Assembly: GCF_021389935.1 (NCBI RefSeq)
Contig: NZ_CP089979.1
Location: 4,321,001 to 4,385,000 of the forward strand
Length of the DNA stretch: 64,000 nt
Direction: 5' to 3'
Origin: Fulvivirga ligni
Lineage (GTDB): Bacteria > Bacteroidota > Bacteroidia > Cytophagales > Cyclobacteriaceae
Positions 61,962 through 64,000 of this stretch are shown piece after piece. Below the pieces are notes generated by a model that made no database searches, was not told where the DNA came from, and saw nothing but the letters and a program-made list of their open reading frames with translations. Positions within the stretch are counted from its first letter, which is position 1. Each line of letters starts with the position of its first letter. The translations under genes were made by a program, and so were the position numbers.

Positions 61962-62336
61962 ATGACTATAATTATCAACTTATTCATTGTTCTCATAGCC
62001 ATTACTCATTTGTACATATTGTGGTTTGAGATGTTTGCCTGGGAAACCAGAGGCAGAAAAGTGTTTAGACAATTCCCTGCCGAGCTCTTCCCTAAAACGA
62101 AAGTGCTGGCAGCTAACCAGGGATTGTATAATGGATTCCTGGCTGCGGGCCTCATTTGGAGCCTGCTAATTTCTAACGTAGCCTGGAGTTATAATGTAGC
62201 CCTATTTTTCCTCGGTTGTGTGTTGACGGCCGGCCTTTACGGCACCTTCACTGCATCCAAGAAAATATTTTACGTACAGGGACTCCCCTCTTTGATCGCT
62301 ATTGTTTTGATCATTTTGAAAAGATGGGTTTTATAG
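61962..62336 (+). CDS. DUF1304-family membrane protein
   Basis: This small inner-membrane protein of 124 residues has four hydrophobic segments. The family signature is HLYILWFEMFAWETRGRKVF near 16-35, then ANQGLYNGFLAAGLIW near 65. The function is unknown in all species; some members are annotated only as conserved membrane proteins. It follows the OmpA-type gene by 12 bp and is likely co-transcribed. Its stop is 1 bp from the stop of the convergent esterase gene. Confidence 0.9.
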   Translation: MTIIINLFIVLIAITHLYILWFEMFAWETRGRKVFRQFPAELFPKTKVLAANQGLYNGFLAAGLIWSLLISNVAWSYNVALFFLGCVLTAGLYGTFTASKKIFYVQGLPSLIAIVLIILKRWVL

Positions 62337-62337
62337 C

Positions 62338-63864
62338 TTAATCCAGTTCTGTAAGTCTCTTTTCTATTTGCTCCAATACTTTGGTGTAGGTGAACTGGGC
62401 GCAGTGCCCTTCCATCGGTGTGAATTCAATAACAGCATCGGACTTGGGAGCACTGGTATTTTCCAGAAACTCACTGAAAGAACGTGTGGCCATATTCAGG
62501 TAAAAATGATCCATATCTCCCATCCAGATGTAGATTTTACCCTGTAATTTAGGCCCTAGCTCTTTCCAGTTTTTCTCCGCGTAAAGCTTAAAATCATATT
62601 TCTTCCAATGTTCTGCCACCTCATGATCTATGACTCCTGTAATTGGATCAAACAAAGGCTTAGGCAATCCATCTTCACCCTTAGGGCTATAAAGTGCAGT
62701 ATGAGCACTAAATTGCCCTCCTGAAGTCAGATATGAATCAGTACTACCCTGCACATTCTCAAATTGTATAAAATCCTTCAGCTTCACCATAGGTTCTCCT
62801 TTAGTGGATCGCATCACTGGTCTTTCGTACCCAAATTCATTCACAAAAGCATTCTCATCTTCATAAATATTAATGAGCTGATAATTTTCGAACTCAACGG
62901 CATCTGGACTGTATGAAAACGTGCCGTTAAAAACATCTGGATAATATAATTGCAAGGCTAGCGACACCCAACCGCCTGTAGAACAGCCATCTACAAAGCG
63001 TGTCTTAGCAGAGTTGGTATTGCGGTATTTCTTTTCAATTGCAGGTATTACTTCGTGAATCAGAGAATAACCATAAGGTCCACTATTTTCCGAATCCATC
63101 TGATAGCTATCACCAAAAGGACCTTCCCCATCCAAAAACACATTAATAATCTGAGGAGCTTCAGCCGATAGCCACCAGTTACTAAACTCAGCATTGTTCA
63201 TGGCATAATTCACCCTGGTATATCTTCCACCATATCCGGCCACATTATATCTGATTGGGTATTCTGCATCCGGGTTTTTAGAGTAGTTTGAAGGCAGTAA
63301 TATGGAAGCCTTTATCGTCATCGGTTTTCCCCACCATTTACTTAGCGTATCACTTTTTATTTCAAAATATTTAACCAGTTCACTATTAAATAGCTCTGGT
63401 TTCTGAATGACCTCGCTTAAAGTGAATTTCACCTCGCTATCCTTTGTCAATTCCACCTTCTGAGGCTTGCTATAGATGTTGCCAGGCGCATTATATCGCG
63501 ACTCCACTTCATCTTGATCCCATAACACCTGAATATAATATGTCCCCTCAGGAACTGAGCTTAAGTCCCACTGTGGTGTACCATTCCAGCTCTTATCTGC
63601 TGCAGAAATGGAAACTAGGTCCTTTGCCTTCCAGCCATTTATATTTTTGGCAAATATATAATTAGTGCCCATCGGCCATGACTGAGTCCTAGGCTCCTCA
63701 CCTTCGTTTTGACTAACAAATAGAAACAACCTTCCCTCTTTACCAAACTCCTTCTTGAGTTCCTTACCTACTTCCACATCTACTGAAAGTTGGTGACTGG
63801 GTTTCTGTCCGTAAGCAAAGTTTAAGCAAGTGATGAGCGAAAGAAAAACGATAGACTTTTTCAT
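62338..63864 (-). CDS. Secreted esterase-like alpha/beta hydrolase (enterochelin-esterase fold)
   Basis: The signal peptide is MKKSIVFLSLITCLNFAYGQ. An N-terminal beta-sandwich-like region (about 22-165) precedes a serine hydrolase domain (about 190-505) with the nucleophile motif VDGCSTGGWVSLALQLYYPD (GCSTG, Ser near 294), an acid in the region GDMDHFYLNMATRSF, and a His in MEGHCAQFTYTK near 492. The oxyanion region may be YPIRYNVAGYGGRYTRV. It belongs to the putative-esterase (DUF3327/esterase D-like) class. The substrate cannot be deduced. The gene is monocistronic in the window. Confidence 0.87.
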   Translation of the reverse strand: MKKSIVFLSLITCLNFAYGQKPSHQLSVDVEVGKELKKEFGKEGRLFLFVSQNEGEEPRTQSWPMGTNYIFAKNINGWKAKDLVSISAADKSWNGTPQWDLSSVPEGTYYIQVLWDQDEVESRYNAPGNIYSKPQKVELTKDSEVKFTLSEVIQKPELFNSELVKYFEIKSDTLSKWWGKPMTIKASILLPSNYSKNPDAEYPIRYNVAGYGGRYTRVNYAMNNAEFSNWWLSAEAPQIINVFLDGEGPFGDSYQMDSENSGPYGYSLIHEVIPAIEKKYRNTNSAKTRFVDGCSTGGWVSLALQLYYPDVFNGTFSYSPDAVEFENYQLINIYEDENAFVNEFGYERPVMRSTKGEPMVKLKDFIQFENVQGSTDSYLTSGGQFSAHTALYSPKGEDGLPKPLFDPITGVIDHEVAEHWKKYDFKLYAEKNWKELGPKLQGKIYIWMGDMDHFYLNMATRSFSEFLENTSAPKSDAVIEFTPMEGHCAQFTYTKVLEQIEKRLTELD

Positions 63865-63898
63865 GGTTCAGTAAGGTTTGATCGGATTAAATAAAAAA

Positions 63899-63953
63899 GG
63901 TGTTATAAAAGTATAGACCTTATCGACTAAAGTCAAATTACTTTTATCACACC
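63899..63953 (-). terminator. Long imperfect hairpin upstream of the esterase gene
   Basis: GGTGTTATAAAAGTA and TACTTTTATCACACC pair over 15 bases with one mismatch, with a 25-nt loop; AAAAAA precedes on the left (T-run on the minus strand). It probably ends a leftward gene outside the window. Confidence 0.6.
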
Positions 63954-64000
63954 CTTTCTATAAGTTTAAAATGCTCTACTGATGTTGATCTCTCAGTAAA

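Noticed and set aside
1-64000. tRNA, rRNA, prophage and integrase-type attachment sites
   Set aside because: No cloverleaf, rRNA-like block, phage gene or integrase was recognised by eye; a covariance-model search would be needed to exclude small RNAs.

Overview
The window looks like a chromosomal segment of a member of the Bacteroidota, most likely a Cytophagales-type marine or soil organism. The evidence is a type A type-IX-secretion (T9SS) sorting domain on a secreted metalloprotease, two TonB-dependent receptors with carboxypeptidase-regulatory N-termini (one paired with a DUF4249 lipoprotein), a PorE-like OmpA protein, TTG/TAnnTTTG promoters in place of sigma70-type ones, few Shine-Dalgarno sequences, and AT-rich DNA. 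Genus cannot be told from the sequence alone. No rRNA, tRNA, CRISPR or prophage was seen.

Layout. 0-8.4 kb (minus strand): secreted M4 protease with four CUB domains, small lipoproteins and secreted unknowns, a GH32 fructan hydrolase and a macro-domain protein. 8.4-8.7 kb: a 21-bp tandem repeat. 8.7-13 kb: a PIG-L deacetylase, a 42-residue membrane protein that ORF calling misses, and a sodium:solute symporter broken by a one-base frameshift. 13-26 kb: housekeeping genes (POT transporter, pckA, recQ, nucleoside transporter, etfB-etfA-DUF151, a quinone-oxidoreductase-like enzyme, dnaB). 26.1-26.4 kb: the dnaB/mpl intergenic region with three perfect DnaA boxes and one near-match. Genes to its left mostly run leftward (18 of 21) and genes to its right as far as 42 kb mostly run rightward (12 of 15), so this is the best candidate in the window for a replication origin.

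26-42 kb: mpl, an exonuclease, an M48 protease, an M23 peptidase, Bcp, a DprE1-like FAD oxidase, pirin, a vWA protein and mgsA. Then comes a Nudix-type regulator divergent from a four-gene sugar operon: pfkA, a BadF-type kinase, a ROK glucokinase and a GH15 glucosidase/trehalase. A 17-bp palindrome lies exactly between the -33 and -7 elements of the pfkA promoter. 42-46.6 kb is a repeat-rich, mobile-element-scarred island: two copies of a ~300-bp repeat, REP-like hairpins, an inactivated IS110-family transposase, and a decayed duplicate of the 3' end of the trehalose synthase gene. 46.6-64 kb: the fused trehalose-6-phosphate synthase/phosphatase, a cNMP/CBS/DUF294 protein with its exonuclease partner, two TonB receptors, an NlpC/P60 lipoprotein, the PorE-like OmpA protein and an esterase.

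The genes suggest a heterotroph that secretes hydrolases, takes up peptides, nucleosides and TonB-dependent substrates, phosphorylates sugars into glycolysis under local control, and makes and possibly recycles trehalose. Two of the three frameshifts sit in homopolymer runs, so sequencing error must be considered before calling those genes dead. All family assignments come from motif recognition by eye; no database search was run.
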